DNA of 64,000 bases from Pseudorasbora parva. Its lineage: Eukaryota; Chordata; Actinopteri; Cypriniformes; Gobionidae. Location of the stretch: NCBI RefSeq assembly GCF_024679245.1, contig NC_090188.1:32471624-32535623 (forward strand). The letters run 5' to 3'. The notes below the pieces were generated by a model, which saw nothing but the letters and a program-made list of their open reading frames with translations, made no database searches and was not told where the DNA came from. Numbering within the stretch: the first letter of the stretch is position 1; every line of letters starts with the position of its first letter. Shown piece by piece: positions 11,488 through 21,110 of the stretch. The translations under genes and the position numbers were made by a program.

Positions 11488-13466
11488 ACTCGGGTCGGCC
11501 AGTTCGGGGCCACTAGGAGTACCTGGGCCCCGTCCCGGCGTACCCTCTCCAGAACTCCTGGAAGCAGAACAATCGGGGGGAAGGCGTACAGAGGCAGCCT
11601 CGGCCACTCCTGTACCATGGCATCCAGCCCCAGCGGAGCCGGATGGGTCAGAGAAAACCACCGCGGGCAGTGAGAGTTCTCTGCCGAAGCGAACAGGTCT
11701 ATCTCTGCTTTCCCATAAACCTTCCATAGGAGCTCCACCACCTCTGGGTGGAGTCTCCATTCCCCGGGCCTCGGCCCCTGTCTCGACAGGTTGTCTGCTT
11801 CCTGGTTTAGGGCCCCCGGGATATATACTGCCTTGATTGACAGCAATTTCCCTTGGGCCCACAGGAGGATCCGATGTGCCAATTTGTCCAACGGACGAGA
11901 CCTCAGACCCCCCTGGTGATTTATATAGGCCACCACGGACGTGTTGTCTGTTCTGACTAGTACGTGGTGGCCCCTGAGGTCGGGCAGGAACTGTTTCAAT
12001 GCAAGAAACACTGCGAGCATCTCCAGCCGATTTATGTGCCAGTGCCGCTGATGTTCCTGCCATAGACCCTGGGATGAGCGACCACTCATGGTCGCCCCCC
12101 AGCCCGTGAGGGAGGCGTCTGTCGTTAGCGTTACGCGACGAACATGAGCCCCCAACACGGGACCCTGAGATAAAAACCCCGGGTTTTTCCACATGACCAG
12201 AGCACGTAGGCATCGCCGCGTGACTTTGATCGTGCGGAGCGGATTTCCCCTCGGGGAGAACCCTTGTGTTTTGAGCCACCACTGCAGTGGCCTCATGTAC
12301 AGTAGGCCAAGAGGTATCACGTTGGACGCTGCTGCCATGAGACCTAACAGTTTCTGGAACTGTTTCACAGTGACGGCTCGGCCTAGCTTCTGTTCTTTGG
12401 CGGCTGCCAGGATCGACGCTATGCGTGTTGGCGATAATTGCGCCCGCATAATTATCGAGTCCCAGTTCACACCTAGAAAAGTGGTTCTCTGAGCCGGAGA
12501 AAGCACACTCTTCTTGGCGTTCAGCCTCAACCCCAGATTCGACATATGGGCGAGAACAGCATCTCGATGCTGAACCGCCATCTGCTCTGTATTCGCTAGA
12601 ATCAGCCAGTCGTCGATGTAGTTCAGTATGCGGATGCCCTGAAGACGCAGCGGCGCCAGAGCTGCATCCACACACTTGGTGAACGTGCGGGGTGACAGTG
12701 CTAGACCGAAGGGAAGTACACGATATTGGTATGCCTCTCCCCCGAAGGCAAACCTCAGGAACTTCCTGTGATGTGGACGGATGGAGACATGAAAATACGC
12801 ATCTTTGAGGTCTATGGTGACAAACCAATCCTCCGATCTGACCTGCGCTACAATCTGTCTGAGTGTAAGCATCTTGAATTTGAGCTTGGCCACCGAGCGA
12901 TTCAATAGCCGCAGATCTAATATCGGGCGTAAGCCCCCATCCTTCTTCGGCACGATGAAGTAACGGCTGTAAAAGCCAGACTCCCTGCTGGGAGGGGAAA
13001 CCCTCTCTATAGCCCCTTTTTGCAGGAGTGTCTCTACTTCCTGTGCCATTACCAGAGCCTGCTCCGGGCCCACCACTGTAGGTAGGACACCGCAGAAAGG
13101 AGGTGGCCGACTTCTGAATTGAATGGCATACCCCTTTTCTACTATCTGCAGGACCCACTGAGATATATTTGATAGACGTTTCCATTCGTCTAGAAAATCT
13201 ACTAAGGGAACCAGCCTCTCGAGGCTGGCCTCTGGTGTATTTTGAGCAACAAGCACAGTGCCCTGAAGCGGCGGACCGGCAGGGAACAACTGACTTGACT
13301 GCTCGGGGACCCCCCGAAGGGGGTGCGGACCACCCTCGGGTGGCCCGCGGAGACCGACTGCGCCCCGGCATTGCGGCAGGGTTGGCAGCGCGGCCCCCCG
13401 AGGGTGCCGTAGGGAAACGGGTACCGTAGGCAGGGGTAAGCACCGTTTCCCTACGGGGGGAACCAC
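11334..13466 (-). CDS. DIRS reverse transcriptase-RNase H-methyltransferase-like polyprotein
   Basis: The 710-residue frame holds the DIRS-clade reverse transcriptase (motifs KDAYFHVSI, FGLALSPRTF and the catalytic YIDDWL), followed by RNase H (LTTDAS, NRLEMLAV, RTDNTS, NQEADNLSR). It ends in the region usually called the DIRS methyltransferase or DAM-like domain (EIDLFAS, LYAFPP, LVAPNWPT). There is no internal stop. It has no ATG near its start: the first usable codon as drawn is GTG (13466), and the frame is open upstream through the gag stop. It is +1 relative to gag, so expression may need frameshifting, reinitiation or splicing (inference). Length and domain order match known vertebrate DIRS elements. 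Confidence 0.92.
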   Translation of the reverse strand: MVPPVGKRCLPLPTVPVSLRHPRGAALPTLPQCRGAVGLRGPPEGGPHPLRGVPEQSSQLFPAGPPLQGTVLVAQNTPEASLERLVPLVDFLDEWKRLSNISQWVLQIVEKGYAIQFRSRPPPFCGVLPTVVGPEQALVMAQEVETLLQKGAIERVSPPSRESGFYSRYFIVPKKDGGLRPILDLRLLNRSVAKLKFKMLTLRQIVAQVRSEDWFVTIDLKDAYFHVSIRPHHRKFLRFAFGGEAYQYRVLPFGLALSPRTFTKCVDAALAPLRLQGIRILNYIDDWLILANTEQMAVQHRDAVLAHMSNLGLRLNAKKSVLSPAQRTTFLGVNWDSIIMRAQLSPTRIASILAAAKEQKLGRAVTVKQFQKLLGLMAAASNVIPLGLLYMRPLQWWLKTQGFSPRGNPLRTIKVTRRCLRALVMWKNPGFLSQGPVLGAHVRRVTLTTDASLTGWGATMSGRSSQGLWQEHQRHWHINRLEMLAVFLALKQFLPDLRGHHVLVRTDNTSVVAYINHQGGLRSRPLDKLAHRILLWAQGKLLSIKAVYIPGALNQEADNLSRQGPRPGEWRLHPEVVELLWKVYGKAEIDLFASAENSHCPRWFSLTHPAPLGLDAMVQEWPRLPLYAFPPIVLLPGVLERVRRDGAQVLLVAPNWPTRVWFSDLISLLEGSPMEIPTRRDLLSQAGGRFLHPRPEMWKLWAWPLRGLGS

Positions 13467-13491
13467 CCTCAGCGTCCTGACGCTTCTGGCG

Positions 13492-14970
13492 TCAGGAACG
13501 CTTCGACGAAGCCTTCTTGGCGATCAGGACTGTCCGCAGATCAGCCCTGCCCCTCGAAGGCTTCGTCTGAGAGCGCCGCCCCTGGTCCCCGCGCTGAGGG
13601 GGAGCCCGAGCGGCGACGCTCTGCTTTTGTTGTGCCCTGTGAGCTGAGCTCGTACTCGGCTTGGGCTGCCTGGTGTCAGCGGCAGCCCCAGGGACCTGGA
13701 CTCGGAGAGGGAGAAACTGCTTCAGCGCCGCAGCTTGTTTCTTTGACTCCTGGAACCTCTCGGTGACAGTGTGTACTGCGTCACCGAAGAGGCCACCAGG
13801 AGACAGCGGCGCGTCGAGCAGAAAGCTCTTCTCCCTCTCTTTGATTTCGGTGGGGTTGAGCCATAAATGTCTCTCCGTAGCCACCAATGCTGCCATCGAG
13901 CGGCCAACACATCTGGCCGTCTCTTTGGTGGCCCGGAGAGTTATATCAGCTGCTGTTCTAAGCTCATTTATGACGTCACCCCCCACTTCATCGCGTCCAT
14001 CTAGATCCCTGAGCAGGTCAGCCTGATAAGCCTGCATAATTGCCATGGTGTGAAGGCATGCAGCAGCCTGACCTGCCGCCGAGTACGCTTTGCCCACCAG
14101 TGCCGACGTTGTTTTCAATGGTCTGGTGGGCAAAGTCGGGGCCTTTAGGGACGATGCCGAGGAAGGCGAGAGATGGCTCGCAAGCGTCTCTTCTACCTTT
14201 GGCATCGCCCCATAGCCGTAGTGCTTCAGCCCCATGATGTTACTATAGACCGTAGTCTGAGGGCTGAACACACGGTATGATGCCGGTCTCCTCCATGATG
14301 TTGCCACCTCGGTGTGCAAATCATGGAAGAATGGCAGGCCCCGCCGCTGAGGTTCTGAAGCGCGAGCGGGCAGGAATCTTTCGTCTAATTTACTAGAACG
14401 TCTCTTTCCTGCCTCAGATCTTTCTACGGGCCAGTCAATGTTTAATCTGGCCACGGCTCGCGTTAGAACCTCAACGAGCTCATCACTCGCAGGAGACTGA
14501 AGTGGCGAATCTTCAGTCGCGATGCTCTCAACGTCCACCTCCTCGGAGCTGGATAGTTGGAGCACCGGCGGCTCTCTCGGGGGGGAAGAAACCGCAATGC
14601 GTGCTTCCAAGCCCCGAGAAGAACCGCTGGATGGAGCGGGTGAGGGCAGAGATAAGGCAGCGCCCGTCTCAAACCCCTCCGCAACATCCAATTGTGAACC
14701 CCACGACTGCAGCCTCCGCTCTGCCTCGGCAGCAGCGGGACCAGAGCCGCGGGGAACACGAGCCGAGGCACCCTCCTCGAAGAGTGCCCGGCGGGAGCGC
14801 AGCGTTCTCAGTGGCATACGCTCACAGTGCTCGCAAGCAGCCCCCTCGAGGGCTGCCTGGGCATGCTGCGCTCCCAAGCAGGCAACACAAAGAGAGTGTG
14901 TATCCCCACTCGTGATGTAGCGTGGGCAGGGATGAACACACCTCTTAAAGTTACTGCTTTCGCTCGCCAT
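13492..14970 (-). CDS. DIRS gag-like protein
   Basis: I place the start at the ATG at 14970 (MASESSNFKRC), giving about 492 residues. The frame extends upstream to about 15105 only with non-ATG codons. The N-terminus has a Cys/His cluster (CVHPCPRY, HSLCVACLG and CEHCE) typical of gag proteins of vertebrate DIRS-like elements. A Ser/Pro-rich acidic region (residues about 80-190) and a basic C-terminal tail (RRSQTKPSRGR, KKASSKRS) follow; the latter may bind nucleic acid. Stop is TGA at 13492-13494. It would package element RNA. Intact, with no frameshift seen. Confidence 0.85.
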   Translation of the reverse strand: MASESSNFKRCVHPCPRYITSGDTHSLCVACLGAQHAQAALEGAACEHCERMPLRTLRSRRALFEEGASARVPRGSGPAAAEAERRLQSWGSQLDVAEGFETGAALSLPSPAPSSGSSRGLEARIAVSSPPREPPVLQLSSSEEVDVESIATEDSPLQSPASDELVEVLTRAVARLNIDWPVERSEAGKRRSSKLDERFLPARASEPQRRGLPFFHDLHTEVATSWRRPASYRVFSPQTTVYSNIMGLKHYGYGAMPKVEETLASHLSPSSASSLKAPTLPTRPLKTTSALVGKAYSAAGQAAACLHTMAIMQAYQADLLRDLDGRDEVGGDVINELRTAADITLRATKETARCVGRSMAALVATERHLWLNPTEIKEREKSFLLDAPLSPGGLFGDAVHTVTERFQESKKQAAALKQFLPLRVQVPGAAADTRQPKPSTSSAHRAQQKQSVAARAPPQRGDQGRRSQTKPSRGRADLRTVLIAKKASSKRS

Positions 14971-15111
14971 TTCTCTATCTATTTTATTTTCTCTTTTTTG
15001 TAAAATATATGGAATATTTAACAAAGGGTGGAAAAACTCTTTCAATAGACAGACAAAAACACCAAATAGACAGACAGGTTCACACAGATCGCTTACTGAA
15101 GGCACAGAAGC

Positions 15112-15259
15112 TAGTTCCTGTTTGTTTTCACGGACGTTTTATAGCTTCCGGTCGATGACGTCATCACGCCGACGATCGATCTTTTTTCCGATGGAATGGT
15201 TCTACAGGCGCTTCACGACGCATTAACGCAGAGGCGTTCTCACAGCGTTTCGACGCAGC
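15112..15259 (-). repeat. DIRS right inverted terminal repeat
   Basis: Exact reverse complement of 9969-10116. The outer right extension (15260-15280) differs from the left and contains the short palindrome gttccccgaaagggaac. This is the 5' end of the element relative to gag. Confidence 0.92.
15137..15143 (-). promoter_or_regulatory. TATA-like box driving the DIRS genes
   Basis: On the minus strand the repeat reads gctataaaacgtccg, about 165 bp upstream of the gag ATG, a plausible position for the element's promoter. Activity is inferred from position and sequence only. Confidence 0.5.
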
Positions 15260-15280
15260 TCGAGTTCCCCGAAAGGGAAC

Positions 15281-16748
15281 TGGGTACACCAGTTCAGTAC
15301 TCCATGCTGGGTACAACCAATCAAAACTTCCCCATGGGTCCCAACATGCATTGCAGCATGAATAAATTATGCACCTGAATTGTTTTAATTTTCTTTAAAT
15401 CTGACAATTTGCTTTTACTTTTGCTGTTTTGTTCTGATGTTTTTGTAGTTTGTTTTATGTTTAGAGTTGCTCTGTTTATCAGATTTTTTTTTTTTTTTTT
15501 TTTTTTTTTGATTGTCACCATTGTAGAGTTTCATACGCCGATTCTTGATTTGTGTGTGGGTCTAACTAATGCCGTAGATTTAAACGTTTAGTGCAAATAA
15601 TAATTAAATAAATACATTGTTTAATTACCACAACAGTGAAGAATGTCATGGCTATTATTATTTTAAAACTATTATACAACACTTTGACAATTAGAGCATT
15701 AACAACATATTAACAACATCACTTGATGATATTTTCTCTTGACTCTTTGTTCCTTAACAAATGTGTCTCACAAACACAAAGCAGCCAGAGAAATATTAAT
15801 ATTACACAGTCAAGGGTCAAGAGCCCAACTAAAGCTAACACTTATCTCCAACATGGTGACTTTAAACAAAACTATTACTTTTATTAAAACAGAAATAAAG
15901 TCAGTCTGGTTAGTTATAAGTTAGTTCACATATTGTTGTTAGGTTTACTAACTTACCAATTTTTACTTACCCAATTTAAGATTGCATCACAATGAAAAAG
16001 TCTGCATCTTAATTTGAATCAGCAACAGACGAGGCGAAAAGGACCGCCTTTTATAAATGTCCTCCAATCAGTGAATTAGTTCTCGTTGCCAGACAGAACT
16101 CCTGGCATGGCCAATCACATCAAAGCAAGACCAGAGTGAGCTTTTTTATGATTAATTATGATTTTGAGTTCATACAACTTGAAATCTTAAGTTTATGCAT
16201 TTTGTAGGTTAATAAATTATACTAACTTCTATTTTTGAGTTTTTACGCATTAACCTGATTTCTGTCAGCTTATTGAAATGCATATTTTAATGTAATGTGT
16301 TCTCACATGGCGATTTAAAATGTTTTGTCCATGTACATAGCAAATACATTTAATAAAACACCAGATTTATATTTAAATCAGGTTTAGTTTTTAATCCAAG
16401 CAAAAATAATCAGTGGTGAAAACTCAATTCTGATTTCCTGTATTATTTTTACAGAGAAAACATCCATTGAAATTAAAGCAGTGCAATGAATGCGTCTTGA
16501 ATGGAAAGAACGGTTACGTTTTTTAATGTAAAATTGTTAATGTACAATGCTTTGCAACCTTTTTTTAATTAACCGCAAGAAAACCTCTACATAAATGTTT
16601 CCAGATTATTGGTTGCATTCTCAAATATTACTAGCTGTATTTTTAGTACTAGCAGTCAAAAATAAAAAGAAATAGTCAAAGAAATATTGAAATACTATTG
16701 GTCAAGGTTTTTTTTTATTACTCAGAATCATTCATAAAAGAGTAAGCT

Positions 16749-16782
<34 letters not shown>

Positions 16783-17787
16783 TTAAGGTGGAATAATATT
16801 CATAGCATAGTACAAGTAACAGTACTTCTAAGTGAGTATGCGTTTTCAATAACCAGCAACACCCCCTTACATAAAGTGCGCGAGCCTCACTCTAGGCTGT
16901 TCGCTATCATTGTTGATTTGATGCACGGAGAAACAGAACTGATTATTCATCTTAGCCAATCACGTTGACAGGAACAATAAATAAATAAATATAATGTAGC
17001 GATGGCAGGTTTAGGAAAAATAGCGCAGTAAAAGTACCGAAACAACAGTTAAGATGTACTTAAGTAAAAGTAAAAGTACACATTTTTTAAACTAATTAAA
17101 AAAGTACAATTCCTGAGAAAAACTATTCAATTACAGTAACGAGAGTATTTGTAATTCGTTACTATACACCACTGAGTATAAGCAAACCCTGATCACAAGA
17201 CAATATAATTATTCCGCTGCTGTGGTCTACAGAGTTGAAGTGCGGACTCATTTTGGCTTCAGCTATAGAGAAACCACTAAGGAAATTGACAAGAGTAATT
17301 TTGTTTGCAAAATAGGCCAAGGTAAAATCCAATAGTCAGGAAACGCATTGAATCTGAGAGCTTGCTTAACATCCTGGCATCATCTGAGCTGCTGAGAAGT
17401 GTTTCGATAGAATATGTACAGCACGTTTTCCTCTCACTAACAAAATATACACAACAAAACTGACAGCGTTGGCAGCAGAACGAAGCATCTGATCATAGCG
17501 ATATGATTATGGTGCACCAGCTCAGCAGTTCAGTAGCCTACTTTAAATAACACTTTATACAATAGGCTGCTTAAAATCAAACAGCTTTACAGTATTAAAT
17601 ATTAAACAAACAGTCATTCAGTCATCGAATGGACTATTTCTGTTGTAAAATAGCTTAGAAATTAAAACGGCTAAACTGTGAACCTTTAAAACATACACAC
17701 ATAAAGAATCCTGCACTTTACTATTTTCCCTTTGTGGTGGAAGAGACCACTCTTAATTTTTTTCAAAAATGTCACAATCCAAACTGC
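15281..17787. other. Intronic stretch with AT-rich repeat remnants
   Basis: The right flank of the DIRS insertion. T runs lie at about 15483-15509 and 16750-16781. Around 17015-17173 a remnant rich in aagtaaaagtac ends in ttactatacaccactga, which resembles a common teleost transposon terminus. No host exon or RNA gene is recognised. Confidence 0.4.
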
Positions 17788-17791
17788 TTAA

Positions 17792-18449
17792 ATGTGCACT
17801 ATGCAACTTTCCGTCCACTAGAGGTCGTGTATTCAAAACAAACGCGTAGTTTGATGACGCAAAGTTTGAGCGCAGCATCCTGGGACATGTGGTCTTCACC
17901 TCATAGCCGGTGGAAAATAGGATTTGGGCAGAAATCATGTTCATGGATGTGGTTATTAACGTTACTGTAGTATGAAGCAGAGCAGGACCGAGTGTTGTGG
18001 AGCTGAGCACGACTTCTGCTCAGCTTCATCACGAATCTGGAGAGATTGTTACACAAATAGTGTAACAAACAGTCGCCGGGCGCCTGCAGTATTTCCGCTC
18101 TTCGTTATGATTTTGAGGTAATGCAGCTCTGTTTATCATATTTGAGTGTGTTGAAAATGATGTGATGGCATTACTCCGTGCGTTCACTTGTTCACACTGC
18201 TAAGAGTAAAGCGATCCTGCCAAATAAAACTCGAAACCGAGGGTAGCGCAGATATGACGCAACTGACAGGCGACTTCCTCAGACACTATACTGAAACGTC
18301 CCGGTGCTTAGTTAAAATAGCAATTTTCTCACAATTTACAAATAGTTGAAAACATTTGGAATATTGTAGGTATTCAACTGAACAAAATATATAACACTGG
18401 CCTAGTGGTTTTTGGATATTTTACTGCAAAAATACTACATAGTGCACCT
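17792..18449. mobile_element. TTAA-flanked non-autonomous transposon (gtgcactatg ends)
   Basis: TTAA is present at 17788-17791 and 18450-18453. The left end atgtgcactatgcaact mirrors the right end, whose reverse complement is aggtgcactatgtagt. There is no transposase. A right-end relic of the same family lies at 59195-59348 (shared aacaaaatatataacac and gtggtttttggatattt). Confidence 0.78.
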
Positions 18450-18453
18450 TTAA

Positions 18454-19557
18454 TTTTCTTTTTAGAAAATTAGAATTGGTCAATGTATTTCATGTGATTT
18501 AAAGGTGTGCTTTCATGAGACATTTTGGTTAGTATTGTACCTTAAAGATAGACAAAACACAACAAACAAAAAAAATATGCAAGAAACAAGACAGACCGAC
18601 TAGCATTTTTAGAGAAATTCGATTTCGAGTCACCTGAAGGGGAAAGAGAGAGAGATTTTTGTGAAAAGGTCTTTTGTGCTTTGTTGTGCATCCTCTGTCA
18701 TGTGACATTAGTAAACATGACCCCCCCCCCCCGTCACACTGACCTATTAATAAGAGAGACTGATTTCTGTCATTACCATAACAGTGTGTGTGTGGGAATA
18801 ATCAGGAACAGACCTTTTCCTTGGTTTCCACCTCAAAACTGCAACCATCAATATCTTGAATTCAAGATGATGTTATCTCACCTTCGAAATAACGCAAAAG
18901 GGCGATTTGTGGAAAATGTGTTAATGGCTGTATTCACAAGCATAAAATGCCGCCAACTGCCGTCAACAGCTGTGCAGACTCATGTGCCAGCCTCCGTGTG
19001 GCTTTCACATCATGATTTGGTTAAAGTCATCCTGCTTCCAGTTATCAGCTAAATGTCAGAGTCACTCCATCCGTCCATAGAGAAGACAAAAAGCACAAAA
19101 GCAGAACAGACTGGGTGTGATGATTCTACAGTATGCAAGCCTTTCTGAGGAATACCACATTCAACAACTGGAAAAAAGCAGTAAAATGTGATGCCTCCAG
19201 AACCTGAGTCGGATTTATGTACTGTATTGTCAACAATGGCTTCATTCCAACAATTTAAAATTAGAAATGTCTAGTAAATTCAATAAAATTAATACAACGA
19301 CTCAAGTTACAACTATAATAACTATTAATAAGCAGAAATTAGGAATTTATTAAGGTGAGAGTAATACTTAATAGTCATTTCATAGTGCTAATCTAAAGCA
19401 CTATATATAATGGTTTTGTGCTAACTTTTGAGAACATTATTGAGAACTCATTCTATTAACGTTAAAGTGATTTTCTACATAGGAATCACTATAGGAATAA
19501 CTAACACAAAATCAAAATGCCTATGTTTTGCATTATTTATTGTTGCTCAAATTGATC
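18454..19557. other. Intronic stretch, nothing recognised
   Basis: A C run lies near 18722-18732. A 123-codon open frame at 18681-19052 shows no recognisable domain and I do not call it a gene. The last bases border the gypsy element. Confidence 0.4.
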
Positions 19558-19562
19558 AAACC

Positions 19563-20151
19563 TGTCACGGGCGCGTCTTAATCAGCTCCCTAAATCAGTT
19601 CTGATCAGGGAGTCAGCCCATTGACTTATGTCCTGATCAGTGCCCTGACTAGTGAACTAGGGAGCTGCTTGAGATGCAGGGCTAGTCTCGTTTGTGGTGT
19701 AGGTGTATGTTGTGTGGGTGTGTTTTGTTACGTTGTTTGTTCTGGCGGGCGTGGCTGTTCATTATCCTGATCAGCGGCAGCTGCACTTCATCATCACCAG
19801 CCTACTTAATGCCTTCTCTCCCTCTCCAAGTTCTCAGATCGTTGTTTGAATCTCCTGTGTTGCATGTCTGTTCCCTGTTCCTCGTGTCTTTTCCCTGTTC
19901 CTCGTGTTTTGTGTGAACTGGACTCTGGACTCCTCATTCGTCGATCTCACAATGGACTCACCTTCACCATCATGCTGTCTTCATGCTCTCCTGCTGTCTG
20001 TGTTCCTGCTCTACAGCCTTTGTGCAGAAACATTGTGCACAATCGTTCATTACTCTTGTTCAATTTTATATGTTAATTATGTTCAATTACTATTTGTTCA
20101 ATAAAATTTACCTTTTACATTGCATTTGCTTCCGTCCTGTTTATCATTACA
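19563..20151 (+). repeat. Gypsy 5' LTR
   Basis: Begins tgtcacgg and ends cattaca. It matches the 3' LTR from about 19681 onward (ctggcgggcgtggc, cctactta atgcc, acttgcttccgtcc-like end). It contains ttcaataaaa near 20097, a likely polyadenylation signal. The first 120 bp include a palindromic insert (19583-19667) not present in the 3' LTR. Confidence 0.9.
19583..19667. repeat. Palindromic insert specific to the 5' LTR
   Basis: The segment starts cagctccctaaatcag and ends ctagggagctg, with ctgatcaggg and cctgatcag as inner arms, so it can fold back on itself. The 3' LTR lacks it. It is either a small palindromic element inserted after integration, or an original part lost from the 3' LTR. Confidence 0.55.
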
Positions 20152-20168
20152 GAATGATCTGACCAACT

Positions 20169-21110
20169 ATGAAAGCAGCAAGTGCAACATCATTCAAGGA
20201 TTTTGTGAAGCCTAGCATTGCCAGGATGGATCAGCAGCAGGAGAGCATCTCTTCCACCAGACGCGCTGTGCAAGCGCTCGTGACGCAGGTGTCCGGGCTT
20301 ACCCAGCAGATCCAACTCCTGAGCACTCCCACTGTGCCACCCACACTGACCGTTTCCCTCGTCGTACCCGAAAGCAGTCATCAACCTGAACCATGCCTAC
20401 CTGTTCCAGAGAGTTATGTTGGTGAGCCAGATTTTTGTAGAACTAAATGTTCTATGAATTTTTCGCTACAGCCCATGTCGTTCGAGACCGAAGAGGCCAA
20501 GGAGGAATTTGTTCTGACTTTACTAAAGGGTAAAGCAGATCTGTGGGGAACAGCGGTGTGGGAGAACCAAGTACCATGCTGTACCTCATTCCATGCACTA
20601 GCTGCTGAGATGAAGAGAGTGTGTCCAGTGGGCTAGGAAGCGGCCAGAAGACTCACTGACCTTAAACAGGGAAGCTCCTCAGTGGTCGACTACTCGATCG
20701 AATTTTGCACTCTGGTGGCTGTGTGTAAATTGAACGAGGAGGCACAGTGGGATATGTTCCTGCATGGGCTGGTCGACCGTGTTCAAAAAGAAATGTATAT
20801 GTTAAATTTGCCTCCTCGACTCAACAGGCTGATCGATCTGGCGCTGCGGGTGGAAGCCCGTATCAACCAGCTGGGCCAACACATTCCAACGTCCCACAAC
20901 CATGAAGGCTCCAGAGGTCGGGGCAGTATGGAGGAGAGCACGGTCGGTCCCATCGATAACGAGCCCATGCGGGTAGGGAGAGCCCGGCTTTCCCGGGAGG
21001 AGAGAGAGAGGCGGAGGTCCCAAGGACTTTGCCTTTAATGTGTTGGCCGGGGACCCTTTCTTCACTCATGCCCGGTAAAAGAAAGCCCAATAGTTCAGTT
21101 GGAGCTACTA
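20169..21110 (+). pseudogene. Gypsy gag, broken by two stops
   Basis: The frame starts at the ATG at 20169 (MKAASATSF), shortly after the 5' LTR. It carries the capsid-like region (ARRLTDLKQG, VVDYSIEF, MFLHGL, LIDLALRVEARI) of teleost gypsy gag. An in-frame TAG at 20634-20636 interrupts it, and a TAA at 21036-21038 falls inside the zinc knuckle, where Cys-x-stop-Cys and then HSCPVK are still visible. The same frame runs on to the protease. The reading phase is otherwise unchanged across both stops, so these are point mutations. Confidence 0.82.

Larger units (their letters stand above)
9921..15280 (-). mobile_element. DIRS-type tyrosine-recombinase retrotransposon, apparently intact
   Basis: The 5.36-kb element reads right to left: right terminus, gag, reverse transcriptase-RNase H-methyltransferase-like frame, overlapping tyrosine recombinase, internal complementary region, left terminus. 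This order and the combination of inverted terminal repeats with an internal complementary region are diagnostic of the DIRS order. These elements use a tyrosine recombinase and a circular intermediate in place of a DDE integrase and target duplication. All three frames are free of stops and the 148-bp inverted repeats are identical, so the insertion looks young and could be autonomous. No target duplication exists beyond an AAC at each end (9921-9923 and 15278-15280). Confidence 0.93.

Noticed and set aside
10892..11836. 314-codon plus-strand open frame
   Set aside because: It is antisense to the DIRS recombinase and RT frames, which carry clear catalytic motifs; GC-rich coding DNA often leaves such shadows.
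10333..13443. Single 1036-codon recombinase protein
   Set aside because: Only the last third or so encodes recombinase. The upstream part is an out-of-frame reading of the RT gene, so I shortened it to the ATG at 11487.
18681..19052. 123-codon frame as a gene
   Set aside because: No domain, no splice or promoter context, and composition like its flanks.
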